From positions 11,760,604-11,824,603 of the forward strand of contig JACDQD010000011.1 of NCBI GenBank assembly GCA_019843655.1: a DNA stretch of 64,000 nucleotides, in the 5' to 3' direction. The translations under genes and the position numbers were made by a program. Source of the stretch: Lethocerus indicus. Its lineage: Eukaryota > Arthropoda > Insecta > Hemiptera > Belostomatidae. The first letter of the stretch is position 1. Every line of letters starts with the position of its first letter. Positions 24,421 through 37,460 of this stretch are shown one piece after another. Under the pieces are notes generated by a model, which worked only from the letters and a program-made list of their open reading frames with translations, did no database searches and was not told the origin of the DNA.

Positions 24421-26025
24421 TGCCGGCGCTCGAGGTCGGTTCGATCTGAGTGGGAAACATTCCGAGTTCGGGTCTTCGTTTCTCGCACTCCGCTGGCTCT
24501 AAATTCTCCCAATTATGGGGATTTATTATTCTCGATATGACGCCTGATAATTCCGATTACGTACATAATATTTTGTCACATGAACTAGGACGTTTCATGA
24601 TACTTTTGTTACCCAGATGATGAAGAATCATTTTAGTTCCGAGGTTCATTTAAGAACAAATTGCCTTGTAGTATTCCCTTCGAAATTTTAACTCGTTTTA
24701 TATTTATGGAGAGGGAGGGTGATTGATTGAAAAGAGGTGTGCTATGCCCAATGTGCATCGGTTTAACACTAAGTCGTTTTAATTCGCCTTAATATTTGTT
24801 TTCAGATTCGTTATATCGTCGCAATTCATTCGAAACCCCCCCCTGTACACCCTTCAATCGAATATATGAATTGCGTTCCATTCTGTTTGGACAGATGACG
24901 GTCACTTGGCCATCGTGTTTCCCACAGTGCTTAGCATCTGGTGTTCACTGTGACTGGGCTTGTCTGTCTCTCACCCTCTCTCTCTCCCTCTCCATCTCTC
25001 CCCCCCTCTCTCTCTCTCTCTCTCTCCGGTTAAAACTTCGAGCAAATATTTGTACCGGGCAGATCTGTCGGAAGCGGACACGAGTGGAGTGGGGTCGCGT
25101 GCACGTTTTGTAGCGTACAGATATGAGTGCTATATGAGGGGCCTCTTAAAGAATGAAATTCGCTGATCGACGAACAAACCGTTTTTCCCCGTAACAAAGA
25201 CGCGATTGTAACTATAGGCCATTGATAGCTGAATAATAAGTAAAAGAATTACTCTAATCGGACCATCTATTTATCCTTTCGCCATTCACATGATGAAACA
25301 GTGAATTAAAAACGAGGCTGTACTAAACTAAAGTGAGCCCCACTTTAAAAAATTAACTGAAGCATTTTTTAATAACACTAGGAAGTAAAAATAATTAAAA
25401 TTATGTAGTAATTATTTTGATTTATAATCATACGTGATACAATGTTATCATAACAATAGAAATAATTATCCTACTTGTGGATTCTGACTCTAAACATTTT
25501 GAAACATAACAGTTATTGTATTTTCAGTAGCAGCGCCAATTAAATTAACTCTAGTAAATTCGAACTCCTTCAGCGGGACCTTCAGCGGGCCGTGTTCCGA
25601 CTTGTTGATCCTCGATTACGGTTGATCCTGGAAGCGACGCGGCCGTAATTATTGTCCCCGGTCGCATTTATGACGCCGGTTGTAAATACACTGGGGGTAC
25701 ACCGCGCAGAGTACAGGGACCGTAAATCATCTCTGCGCAAATCGGCCCCGGTGGGAGACAAAAGGATTCACCCCCCTCCGTGGACCCTGTCCGGGGGCGC
25801 CGTTAATGAGAGGTCCAGAATTAGCGGACTTCCTCCCTTACAGAAGACCGAATGCCCTCACTGTATAATGTCTAATCAAATAAAGGCTTCGGCTTTACTG
25901 ATAACGAAAAATTACTAACGTTATATAAGGCCGAAGATGGTGGAATAGATTCTATTAGACTGGTGAAGATCTGAACCCAACGACGTTTGCTCACACTAGC
26001 AAGAAATACTGGTGGCGAAGGACTG
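24421..26025. other. Unassigned interval
   Basis: Contains the CT microsatellite at 25.0 kb. Nothing else recognised. Confidence 0.6.
24968..25026 (+). repeat. CT-rich microsatellite
   Basis: An imperfect CT run with a C7 interruption. Confidence 0.93.
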
Positions 26026-26190
26026 TTGAATACCTGTTATGTGGTCTGTGAGGGTATGGAACACCATAGTTTTCTCAATCTTCGGCCGCATGGGTGCTTG
26101 AGGGGCATCATATGTACACAGTCACTTCACTTGTACTGTGGAGGTTGCTCCGCCTATATATATATATACTATATATATATATATGTTCTG
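26026..26190. mobile_element. Fold-back element, diverged copy C
   Basis: The left end reads AATACCTGTTATGTGGTCTG, like the family terminus but without TTAACAT. It is followed by a diverged arm and a centre-like CACTTGTACTGTGGAGGTTG next to a TA microsatellite, the same order as in the complete copy at 45.2 kb. The right arm is absent or unrecognisable. It shares the variant terminus AATACCTGTTAT with the 40.3-kb fragment. Confidence 0.5.
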
Positions 26191-27605
26191 TCTTTGTTTT
26201 TGTGTTTGGGTATGTCTTTTTTTTAGATCGGGGGTTATAGTTACCGATTTTCTTTTGGAGACCAAACCAGGATGGGAGAGAGAAAGGACTGTCGAATTCT
26301 TGAGGCCGCCAACCATAAGGGTTAAGTTCGAAAAGCACGGTTTTACCTGGGAATAGAGGTCCCAGATCTTTTGAGAATGGTTTTCGAGACGGCGGTTAGT
26401 CGCACGCCGGCAGGTGTGTCCTGTCCCTTGGACGGGGGAAAAATTTCCCCCCTCCGGGTCATCAATCTCGTGCGGGCCTCACGCCCCACGAATGGCCTCC
26501 CACAATGGGGTCGCTCTAGGGAAGGAGGGGGCTGGAATAACCCGCAACCGATAATTCAGAGACACAATTCATAATTCATGAATGAGGACTTCATCATTTC
26601 TTCGGCGCGGTGGGCATGGGAACCCAGAGCGTAGATGACGGACAGCTGCCATAGCAGATGGTCCCCTCTTATATTATAATTCGGAAAATGCCTAATACAG
26701 TTTTTCCTGTATACCCCATATTTATAAAACTCCAAATAACCGTATAATAGTTATACATTAATTGGAGTAAATATGAGTTCCACATTGTAGGGCTCAGAAT
26801 TATAAACGATGGCTCAATTTATTTTTTATTAATTTTCTCTGCCTCCTCACTGGTTAAGCGCTCTGTAGACGTGCAGATCGTAGACTATACACGAGGCATG
26901 AATAGTTATCCTTACGTTTTTCGCGTACCAGTTGTTATATTTCCCTGCGCTTCCCAAAGCCGCCCTTCGTTCGACATAATGGCAATTGTAAGAGGCAGCC
27001 TGTAAGTAGTCTGCCCTACAGGAGTCTCAAGTGTTTAATATCGGAGGGCGGCTTTCGGGACAACTGAAAGACGCGCCCACAGCCGGGGCCATATTGTGTG
27101 CGTATATATTCGACTGTGTTGTTGTTTACGCGAAATACTTGGGCGAGTTCCGCTCCGAAAACCCACTTCGGAACTTTTCCAATAATAATTCCCCGGAGCC
27201 CCGGCCCGTGTCCCAGTTATACACGTTTTCGGTTGAAAACTTCAATATTGCACTTTATTGCTGTTTAAGCAACTCAAATCCCAACTCAAGAACTCAAACA
27301 CTGGGAGTCGCCCGGGGTTTATATTAGTGAACAGGGCGGCCCCTTCAGCTCCGATAATAATAGTTTTCTGAACTTCCCGGAGCAATATAGTGCCCCAACT
27401 ATTATTTCCAGTATTCAATTTTCGATCTTATTTGCGTTCAGCGTCGGTCCAACCTACAAGTGCATATCAGAAATCTCATCGTTCACGCCCGAGCTTTAGG
27501 ATTAAGCTCCAGATAGAGTTTTAAGTCAAAAGATTACTGTACTTAAATATATAAATACAATCGAGTAAACAACGCGATGAGTTGGGGGATACGTGCTTCA
27601 ATAAT
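26191..27605. other. Unassigned interval between fold-back copies C and D
   Basis: GC-rich stretch at 26.25-26.55 kb with no recognised protein; the remainder is AT-rich. A 98-codon frame at 27.03-27.33 kb is not convincing. Confidence 0.55.
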
Positions 27606-27822
27606 TTAACATACCTGTTTTGTGGTCTGCGAGGGGCTGGAATACCGTAGGTGTTTCTGTCTCGCCACCTTCAGTAGCGGTGTTAGTCACTATCGGCACT
27701 TTCGATATTTTTCGGGCATCCTCAGTACAAGTGACAGTGACAGTGCAGTGAGGAAGCCGACACCGGTCTAGCAAATGACCAAACCAGCGAGAGGAGACAG
27801 AAACACCACAAACCTACGATGC
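27606..27822. mobile_element. Fold-back element copy D
   Basis: The intact left terminus TTAACATACCTGTTTTG (from 27606) is followed by the left arm, the centre (GTACAAGTGACAGTGAC-like) and the right arm up to about 27822, where similarity stops before the terminal 30 bp. Both arms carry internal deletions: the left lacks the CTCTCGCTGGTTTGG block, the right lacks the stretch from GATGCCC to the GCAGCCG block. Confidence 0.8.
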
Positions 27823-30800
27823 TTCAATAATATTTAGACATCGACCGAATGCAGATATTGTGGAACACTTTTATATCTTTGAACAGCGCCAAAATTTGAT
27901 TTAGGTTCAACCTTTTGGATTGGACGAGGGTTTGGAATATTATCACTGTCTTCTGTCTCCAATCGCTGTTACAGTAACTGTGTACTGTTGAGAGCGAACT
28001 TTCGTTTTAATACCTTAAAATAGACAAAGTTCCATCGGATGTTCCTCACGGACGCTCGGATCCATTTATGTTATATTTCGTCTCCATCCTGTTGAGTAGT
28101 TGAATATTGATGTTGGAGCAGATTCGTGACAATTTCGTTGTTATTGCTGGTTCAGCGTATTTTTAGCTGCTGGTGTATTAACAAATGGCTGCCCGACAGG
28201 TGCTGCCAACTTGAACGATTCAACACGGCCCTTCTGAAATAGAGAGCCGTGGCTCGTTACTGTTCGATTGCCAGCTTTCTCGCTCAAGACCGGTTTGTTT
28301 ACGTCTATTTAATGGGCCTTAACGTTTCCGTTGTCTGTAGATCTCCCACGTCGATGGGCCGTACTGATGGACGACGGCCTATCCAACCCAAGTTCCCTCA
28401 CTCCGCTTTACCCTAAATCGTGTTTTATTCATCACTTGGCACATCGCTCACATTGGCATATCCTCGATAAGTTATCTAAATTAATTTTAAATTAAGCTTA
28501 AATTAAATCCGATTAGATCAGAACGAGACGTTAAGATCATATATGGCGATATGTAAACTTAATAGGGTACTTGAAAGGTTTGAATTTTGTACATGTTCGA
28601 GGGCTTCACCGAATCCCTTAGTTCAAGTCCATAAGCCCAAAATTCAGTACGGTATTGTAGATGATTAATTAATTTTTTAATCGAATTGAAACTGAGACCC
28701 CGACAATGAGCTCAGAGTCCCAGGCGAGAAATGCGAGACCGACTGAAATGCTAATTCGTGAGCAGTTCCTTAATAGGTCCCTGTTGAAAAGCCCGAATAA
28801 AGACCGGTCCACAATTAAAAGGGCAGTAAACAACAAAAATGGCCGTTTAAAGGGCGAGCCCCGGGGGCTGTAAAACGGAGAGGCGGCCGAGATAACATTG
28901 GACATTGTATCGGCTTAGGTAGTTTCCAGGCTCGGTTTACGGCTTTCTTCTCGTCGGCTTATTTTAACAGAGGTTAATCGTCAATCTCCGCGGTCGTGGA
29001 CGGGGATATTTCATTTTATTCATTACCGGCCTTTCGTGGCAGTACGACGCTAGTCTAGTTACCCACAAAAATTGTAATATCCTGTAAATTAAAACAGGAT
29101 GCTGGCGGAATTGTCCGTCTCCCCCACAAGACTTGTTTCATAAGATCAGATGTACAATAATAAAGCTACAGCCGGCTGTAGAGCTTCCTATTTCAAATTT
29201 ACATTTCACTCACCTATCTTCAACAGAACTTCGCTCAAAGGAGTTTCAAAAGGGATATAGCAAAGGGACTAATTATTTTTTTATGTAAGAAAATGCAGTA
29301 AAAATCCCCTTACAATTAAGTGACAAGTTCAAAGTTGAAAGCTCCTTCCAGACTCCCCCCTACCCTCCCGCCATCGCCGGGCTTCAGAATCGAATGAATA
29401 CAATTTAAGTGGGCGCCCAAGTATAAAACCTATTATGCGGCCTTAGTTGAATTACAATTGTAAAGAAGACGCCAATTCCCGCTTTTATGAAGGCGTTATC
29501 GGGCAATTAGCGTTGGGGCCGGCCCGCTTAAACTAGTTTTCCCCATCTGAGCTCTAAGTTAAACTGCAATTAACGGTTTAATTGAAAATTATCGGGCAAA
29601 AAATTGCAGAGGTAGTTTAATCTTTTAGCCGCAAAGCTCGCGGCTGAGTAGGTCTCAGTCTCAAAAGCGTATGTATAAATAGTCATCACGGGACGAACAA
29701 TTAATTTGTTTAATATGCTCACGACTTGGTGAATAAATGTAAGCGATGGTTTTACCTCTTTAATTAATTCAGGTAATATTATTTAACTAATTCAGGTAAA
29801 TATACACAACTAATGACACTTTATTATTATGACCAACACTGCTGAAATTAAACCATCGCTAGGATTCTCGGTGTTTAAAGTAAAACGTCAGGCCACAGTT
29901 CCATTTATACCATGACATTTACGACTTGTTCGGAGAGATGGTACCGGCCCGTGACCAATAAAAGATCTCTCTATTCGGGGTCGTTTTTACGATTTAACGG
30001 CGCCGTCAGGAATGCATACTCCTAATTATATAGATCTTTTTACTTCTTTCCCCCGCCTTAATTCCGGGAAAATGGCCGGAAACGAGAAGATTCATCGTGA
30101 GACGGGCCCGATTTAAGATCCGAGCGTAATTCCGGAGTTTCCGAAGTATTCGAAGAATCCGTTTAATATTTGGGAGTCTCTTTAGGAGTTGAATTGGGGC
30201 ATTAAAGTAAGAGGCAAATATTCGAGACCGGGCCGACTCGCAATAACGCTCGCCCCTTCGGTTATTTTATTTGGTTTTAAATTCTTCCCACTTGTTACCA
30301 GTGGCCAAGAAACATAATTTAAAAAGTGATACTGCAAATTAAATATATACATTATAGCGGTATACAGTTATTAATTTGAGGAAATCAATTTATTAGAAAA
30401 AATATAGTTTATTACTAGCTTTAATTTTCAAGAATACTTATAACGGATCTAAGACATTGCGGCTCATCTGACAGTCAATGTTCAGCGTGTTTATGCTGAA
30501 CTAATTAATCACTTGTCAATTTAAGTCCCCTACCCAAGGGATGAAAGAAGACAAACAGGGCTCAAACATATGCTTAATTTTTGTTCTATTTCAAAGGAAA
30601 AAGGTAGAAAACTTCTACAGGAGAGGATAACATTTTAATTCCCGATAGTGGGCGGCCTCTCATATGCTCAGTCTTAGATTCCCAAAATAAGCTAAGTGAA
30701 TAATGATCTGAAATATAGCGTTCAAAATTACTAGTGTTCAAAATGGGAGGATATCGTGCTGAAAAATTGACAGATATCGGTGGGCGAGGTTGTGGCTACG

Positions 30801-31890
30801 GTAGGGGGGTAGGGGGTAGGTTATCCCAATAAATATCAAAGTTTACAGGCGTTCTGCACATTCCAAAGGCCGGGGTTTTATGAGGGGTCGTAACACCCTC
30901 CACCCCTCCACCCTTAAGCTACTACCCCCGGCTGTAAACTCAAACTACTAGCCCCCGTAACGAGATTGTCATTATTAATTTAACTTTATCTCACTAGAAC
31001 GCTCGGTTCAACCTCCCCCCCCCCCATGAGTGTTAATCAACCCCTCCACTCGTTCCAAGGGGATGCGGCTCGTAAACGTGAGGGCCGTTTCTTATTTTCC
31101 GTTGTCTCTTCCCCTTTTTTTCACCCCCCCCCACTCCTCCTCCTTCGTCCTCGCTTAAGGACGAATCCTTAATGCATGTAAATGGCCGGCGGTCGGTTTA
31201 TCGCCCCGGGGATGAGCACTGCCCGATACCATCGGTAATATACTTTTACTGTCGGATCCCCTCCACAACCGCCGGTATTCCACAGTAAGGGAGAAAGGGA
31301 GGGGGAGTTTTAATTTTAATGGCGTCCCGGTATTTTATTGCGGAATCGGGTTAAACGTTAAGCCGAGACCGGTTTTCGCTTTCGAATAAAAAACCGAACG
31401 TAAGATTAATATATAACAATAATAATATTGGGCGGTATAACCGTGTGATGATAATTAACTATTAAGCACTAGCATATTATTCTACGGAAATTGAATGCCA
31501 ATTTAGTGAGAAATCTGTGAAGAAAAGTGAATTAACGGTGAATAAAGTGAAAGACTAAGGATCTATAACGAAACGATTAGTCTCCATTACTATAAATAAA
31601 TTTTTAATGATAGGAAAATCGCTGAAATTATTCATGTTGATATTCAATGATGTTTGCCTTTAATGTTGAATGTTAGTTAATTTAATGAATTGATAATTGA
31701 TTGCCTCTACACTGTTTTGCATGTGTATAATAATAATTCCACCTACACGTTCAACTATTGATTTAAGATTTCGTTTTATCCTTTACTCTCACGAAAAATA
31801 TCAGTAAGACAGCATAATGATTGAAACCGATTCTCAATCTAATAATTCAAATATAACAAAGACCGAGATATTTCACGAAACGAATTATAA
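27823..31890. other. Unassigned 4-kb interval
   Basis: Few open frames over 60 codons, C runs near 31.02 and 31.13 kb. No gene, RNA or element recognised. Confidence 0.6.
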
Positions 31891-32175
31891 ATACCGTAGA
31901 TTTCGTGTGTTTCTGTCTCCTCTCGCTGGTTTGGTCTTTTACTAGATCTTCAGCAGCGGTGTTCTGTCACTCTAACAATGACTGTGTTAATCACCCAAAA
32001 CACAATAACGAGACGCGTATATATGCACACGGCAAACTGACAAAGTGCCACTAGTGACTAACACCGCTACTGAAGATGTGGAGCCGGTCTAGCAAAAGAC
32101 CAAACCAGCGGGAGGAGACAGAGACACAAATCTACGGTATTCCAACCCCTCGCAGACCGCAAAACAGGTATGTTA
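31891..32175. mobile_element. Fold-back element copy E
   Basis: The left arm begins at ATACCGTAG (outer 30 bp lost); the right arm is complete and ends AAAACAGGTATGTTAA at 32175. The centre differs from other copies and contains ACGCGTATATATGCACACGG. The right terminus is a perfect match to a splice donor (CAG|GTATGT). Confidence 0.8.
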
Positions 32176-35100
32176 AACGAATTCTAAAGACATTTGCGAC
32201 CGTTTCAGGCTAAAACAGTTTCGCTTGACATGTCGGTCGAATAGCGTAAATAAAATTGTGGTATTTTATTTTAAATAACGCGGGTGATAATTTCCCCCCA
32301 CCCTGGCGAAATCACGAAGTTTCTGAACAACATTTGCGCGAACAAACATAATATTTTTCTCGTCCCTTACTGTTGTCACACCCGGGAAGGGGCTGCAATG
32401 AATCCGCTTATCTGTTGTAACCGGCGGCGCGCGATTGTAACCCCACCCGGCGATACTGCACGTTTCACGTACGGGCACGGTTGTAATTTTACAGTTTTTT
32501 TTCTGTTAAAGCTGTTAATTTCGTGGAATTTTTCTAACCTCGAAATGGTGAGAAAAAATAGCCCGAAAATGGCGACACGCCGCACAAGAGACGGTGCTTG
32601 GGAGTGATGAAAGCTAATAATAAAGCAAAAATAAGCGAATAAATAAACGCTCGGCCTTTTCATTTATTTTCAGAGCGTCGACAATTTACACAACAAAAAT
32701 ACACTCTACGTCTGAATGTGCACTAGTTTTCTATAATGTCCGCACAGTCACTGATGGAAGAAACAGGATAGAAACATTGATAGTCCCACATGAGAATACA
32801 GATTAAAATGATTACCCCTTTATTTTATTCAATTCTCCTTTCATACTTTAAATTCTGTACTTATAAATTAACATCGGGCGTTGTCTGAATCTAAAAATCC
32901 CGCCCGGACGCTCTATTTCGGCCGACCTTTATTTATTATCGGTCGGGGCGAGGCGAAATTAAACTTTAACGAATAGCGGACAAAGTTTCGTTCCGTAGAA
33001 GAAGCGGAAGAGTGGGAGGAGTCTTATTTAAGTTGCGAAAATATTTATAGTATTCCCGGAGCTTTTCCAAGTTAATTACCTTTCATTAGGTCGTTTGAAT
33101 AACTCAGCGAAACCGGGGGCGGGGGCGCTATTCTCTCCTACTCCGGGTTTCGGCCCCTTAAATAATGGCCGAATCCCTACGAGAATTCCCGATACGGGGC
33201 CGCTGGTTTTTCACATATTTATATCAGAGGAGATGTGTGCATAAAAATTCATGTAAAACTCATGAAAAATAACTAAGATTTTCAGAATATGAAAGTTATT
33301 TGAAGTTGAGTGACTCTTCAGTAAGACTTCCCGCTAATTTTATATTAATAGCTAAAACAAATGCTTTTTTTGGAAATCTGGGGTACATTAAATGAGTTAA
33401 TATTATTGCCACCTCATTTGTTATTAGGGCATCTTAAGTGTAAGGAAGCTCTAAATATCTTTCGGTGTTTCGGAATCGCCTTAACTCGGCGTTCTAGGAA
33501 TATTCTGTCGCATTTTTAATAGTAGTAGTGACAAAAATAATATTTTAAATAGGTTTTCTAGCTCTAGTGGCGGGAAATAATGTGCGAACGGTAAAATTAT
33601 TAACACCTAATGAAAAGCCTGCATGATGCAGTGCGTCTTTGCATTTCCCAGCAGGGAAAGTCGACGGCTTTAAAATAAACCTTTCACCTTGACGCCCCGT
33701 CTCAACTGCGATTTCCCCTTGCGCACGACCGTTAGTTTTCCCCGTCCGCCAAATTCAAATATCAGTGACAAAACGTGGACATATAGTGTAGCGCCAGTTC
33801 GATGTCCCGAGGGCCCCAGCGAGCCCTGTGTACGCGACATTAACGCGTACAGAACGCGGGCGGATTTCATTAGAGGCCTAATTAGGCGGGTAATTGGCAT
33901 GTAATTAATTACTGGCCTGCTGCGCATCATCGCGCTTTGTTGTTGTTCCTCCGCCCTCCATTTCGATTGTTGCCTCGCCCACTGTTGCCGTACCGCGGTC
34001 AACTCTCGTTTTCGTAGATATTGGAAAGAAGATCGAAACGCAGCCACTTTCAGTGCGAAAGACTCGTCCGTTGAGACGTTGCACAAGGAAACTTCCCTCA
34101 GTCAACTCGAAACCAACGATATAACGAGTTGTGATCTTGGAAAATTGTTTCAAATTTTGTTCCCTTTCAAGAATACCTTAACACGTTGAAAACCCCCATC
34201 CTGCTATCATGATCTTCAACCATTAACCATGATCTCGCCAACCTGATAAAATAAATAAGCCGAAAGAAGGTTCGTACAATACTTCACTTAGGACCTCTGT
34301 CAGACAACGTTGAAAAATAAATAACTGTAAATTGACGACAAGAGGAATTATAGGAGTGTATTACGCCCGTTAACACATTTATCGGTGTCCTGCCGTGTGC
34401 CTGCACCCGGTTGCCGCCGGAGCAGGCTTTAGGCATAATAAATCACTGTTCAAATTATAAATTATTCCCCCGAACCGATGCCTAATTAATGCCAACAGCG
34501 TTATTCCATTAGGTTTGTGTGTACCGGGTGGGAGGGGCAACCCCCCCCCGGTCATAGGTAACGGAGATCGATCCTTCGCGTTTCTCGTGTACCGAAATCG
34601 ACTCCGGGAGCTATTGGGCGTGTCGTAGAAGTCATTAAAATTATGATCAATTCGGTCGTTATCGTTGCGAGAAGCGACGTTTATTCTGATCGGAATTTCT
34701 GCATTACTCAGTTGCTACGAAAAATGAGAAATGTACACGTTTCGCTGCGCGTGGAGAACACGATATAATACTTTTATAAATATGATTTTTAATCCTGCAT
34801 ATATCACCAATTCGTTACTCTGGGATTCAGGGCTGTTCAAGGGTTTGAAGAAGGCGGTGGTGATTACGGTACTTATTGTAGTATATCTATGTTGTTATGG
34901 GGTTTTAACTATAACCCGGTTAATATATAATATAGTGTCCTGCATTTCTGCGTACAAAACGGTAGCCCCACGAGGACTTGAAGTAATAAAATAGATTGGA
35001 ACAGATTGGATACAAAATTCAATTATTCACGTATTTTTTAGTCGTTATATGTTTTTAATAAAACAGATATATATAATTTATCCGGTTGGATCGGGTCTAC

Positions 35101-37241
35101 TTGTAGGCGACTCGTGTTGCACGTGTAGGTTACTAAATAATGTTGCCGTAGCTCATAGACCGTGTACATTAACATAATATGCCGGAGTTTCAGATTCGCC
35201 ATTACTGCAAACCTGATCCCAGTAGGGGTAATGCAGTCACCGGTGTGTGGCGCTAATTATGTACCCGAAGGTACATAGGTTTGATGTGTTGATTTTGATT
35301 TTCGGCCAACTCCCGCTCGTATATCGCTAATAGAAGAGGCCGTCGACAAAGAAAAACACCGAACAAGGTTGGGTGAACGGTTGTAAGTGTATTCTGTGAG
35401 GTGGGAAAAGGTGAAATCCAATTTAACGATACTAGCGCCCTTTAAAATGCGGTCGGTATTTTTGTAAGGCGCCGACCCCCAACCATGCCCAGGATTTGAA
35501 ATCGGGGCGTAAAATTCAATACGTTCCGCCGGCGGTTTTCCCTTCGCCCAAACCCGGCGTGAAAAATTATTTCCCCGCTCGACGGGGAGGAGGAGGCGAC
35601 ATTGTGCGGGTCAAGATTGGACGGGAGATTGGAAGGAATAAATCAAGCTCGTCATATATCATCGAATTGTCCGAGCGTACAGATGAGTCTGCCAAGCGAC
35701 GAATGGAAGCCAATTTATATATAATAAGACCCATCCTGGACGGGGACGAAAACTTTCGCTCAAGTCCCATTCTCAATCTTGTACCCGCACAAGGAATGTT
35801 TTTATTATTGTACAAGCATTGAGGAGTAAAACTCCTCAATACATCCTGGCGACTGGTTTTTTTTAAGCATTGAACATATAATATTTTTTTCAACATAAGT
35901 TTTCAGTATAATTCAGTATTTGGCTTACCCCCGGGTTGACGGAACCGCCCAAGCTCGGAAAGTGATTATGAACTTCAGTTCAATTATTCCTCTCAACCCA
36001 TTACTGTCTCTTAAAATGTCTAGAGAGCGAAGGCCCGTGTAATCGGTTGCATTCGCGTGGTGGCGGCGGGGTATTTGACTTCGACCTAAATAATGGAGGC
36101 CGGCGGCGGCCGGCGATCCCTCCGTTTAACCGGATTGATTACATTTGAATGTTTATCCACATTAAAGGAAGGGTCAAAGGGAAATGCCCATTTGTGCCCA
36201 CCTTTGATTCGTACGTTTGCGCCCTTAGAGCGCCGCCGCCACTAACGCTTAATCTACAATACGCGACGCCGGACGGTTATTTTTTTAACTATAATTTAGA
36301 GGTAAACGGTATTAGTCAATAACGTTCAATTCAATTAATGATCATTACTGAACTATAGCTCTCGGGAAAGAGAGCGATAGAAATGGCCGAGGGATTTCCT
36401 CAGTAACTAGTAAGGACAGGAACAGGAGTACCATCAAAATTTAAAAAAAATAATGTGAAAATATTCCTAACGCACTTCGTGTCCCTCGTTTTTGAAGGGA
36501 TTAAGTTTCATTTCCTAGTAAAATATTCTTCTAGGAAATAATAAGGCGAATTGTATTCACCGGCTGTGTGTTATATTTCACGGATTTTTTTCACGGCCAA
36601 AGGTTGCCGCTTCATTTCGGCATTCACCGGCTGTTTTCAACGGCCGAATATTAATTTTCCAAAAATGAATTTTCTGTACATAAACTGACGACGGGAGTTA
36701 GTTAGCCCCGGGAGGACAACATTCGGAAACAATGCCACCCCCTGCCCCAGGTAGTAACCTTTCTAAGCCGCGGCTGGCGCTATATTAATTGCCCGGTACC
36801 ATTTTAATTAACGTGGACGTTTAACACAGCCCCGCCCCCGGTTGTTCCCCGTGTTCTCCCTCCACCCCCTACACACCATCAAAATAAAGCGCACAATACA
36901 TTTTGTGTTTAAAATTGTGCAACGTAAACGCACGATAAGTTGACTATAGTCGAGTGGCCTACAATCAATTGTTTTGCATTAGACTCCTGTTAAATTCGTC
37001 ATTATTCTTTCATGAGTTTTGTAGCCTGACGTTTAACACAGGAAAGGAATTTTGGTAAATAATTCCTAACATTTATTGTACTTTTATACAGTACATTTAT
37101 ATAATACAATTATACAGAAGAAAATACATTAGAACCCAGTTAATTTGAAAATTCGGATAATCATTAGTAGGTAAGAAAAGGGGGTAAGAATTGATCGCAA
37201 TCCGATATGAGATCTAAAGAAAATCATATGACTTTCGTTTA
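32176..37241. other. Unassigned 5-kb interval
   Basis: A minus-strand 138-codon frame at 33670-34086 begins with TTG, not ATG, and matches no family. The repeated phrase ATTCACCGGCTGT occurs at about 36555 and 36623. No gene recognised. Confidence 0.6.
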
Positions 37242-37460
37242 GGAATATCGTAGGTTTGTTGTGTTTCTGTCCCCTCTTGCTGGTTTGGTCTTTCTCTAGA
37301 CCGGTTTTGACAGTGACAGTGCAGTGAGGACGCCCCCTAAAAACATCCAAATTGCCGACAGTGACTAACACCGCTGCTGAAGATGGCGAGCAGCCGAAAC
37401 CGGTCTAGCAAAAGACCAAACCGGCGAGAGGGGACAGAAACACAACAGACCTACCGTATG
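37242..37460. mobile_element. Fold-back element copy F
   Basis: Both arms are present but cut at nearly the same place, starting GGAATATCGTAGG and ending CCTACCGTAT. The left arm is deleted between CTAGACCGGTTT and GACAGTGACAG. The right arm keeps the full core GATGGCGAGCAGCCGAAACC. Neither TTAA terminus remains. Confidence 0.8.

Noticed and set aside
24420..24480. GGTTCGATCTGAG resembling a tRNA T-arm
   Set aside because: No stem pairing and no A box.
33670..34086. 138-codon minus-strand frame with a coil-like Arg/Gln-rich stretch
   Set aside because: It starts with TTG and no splice evidence or family likeness could be seen.
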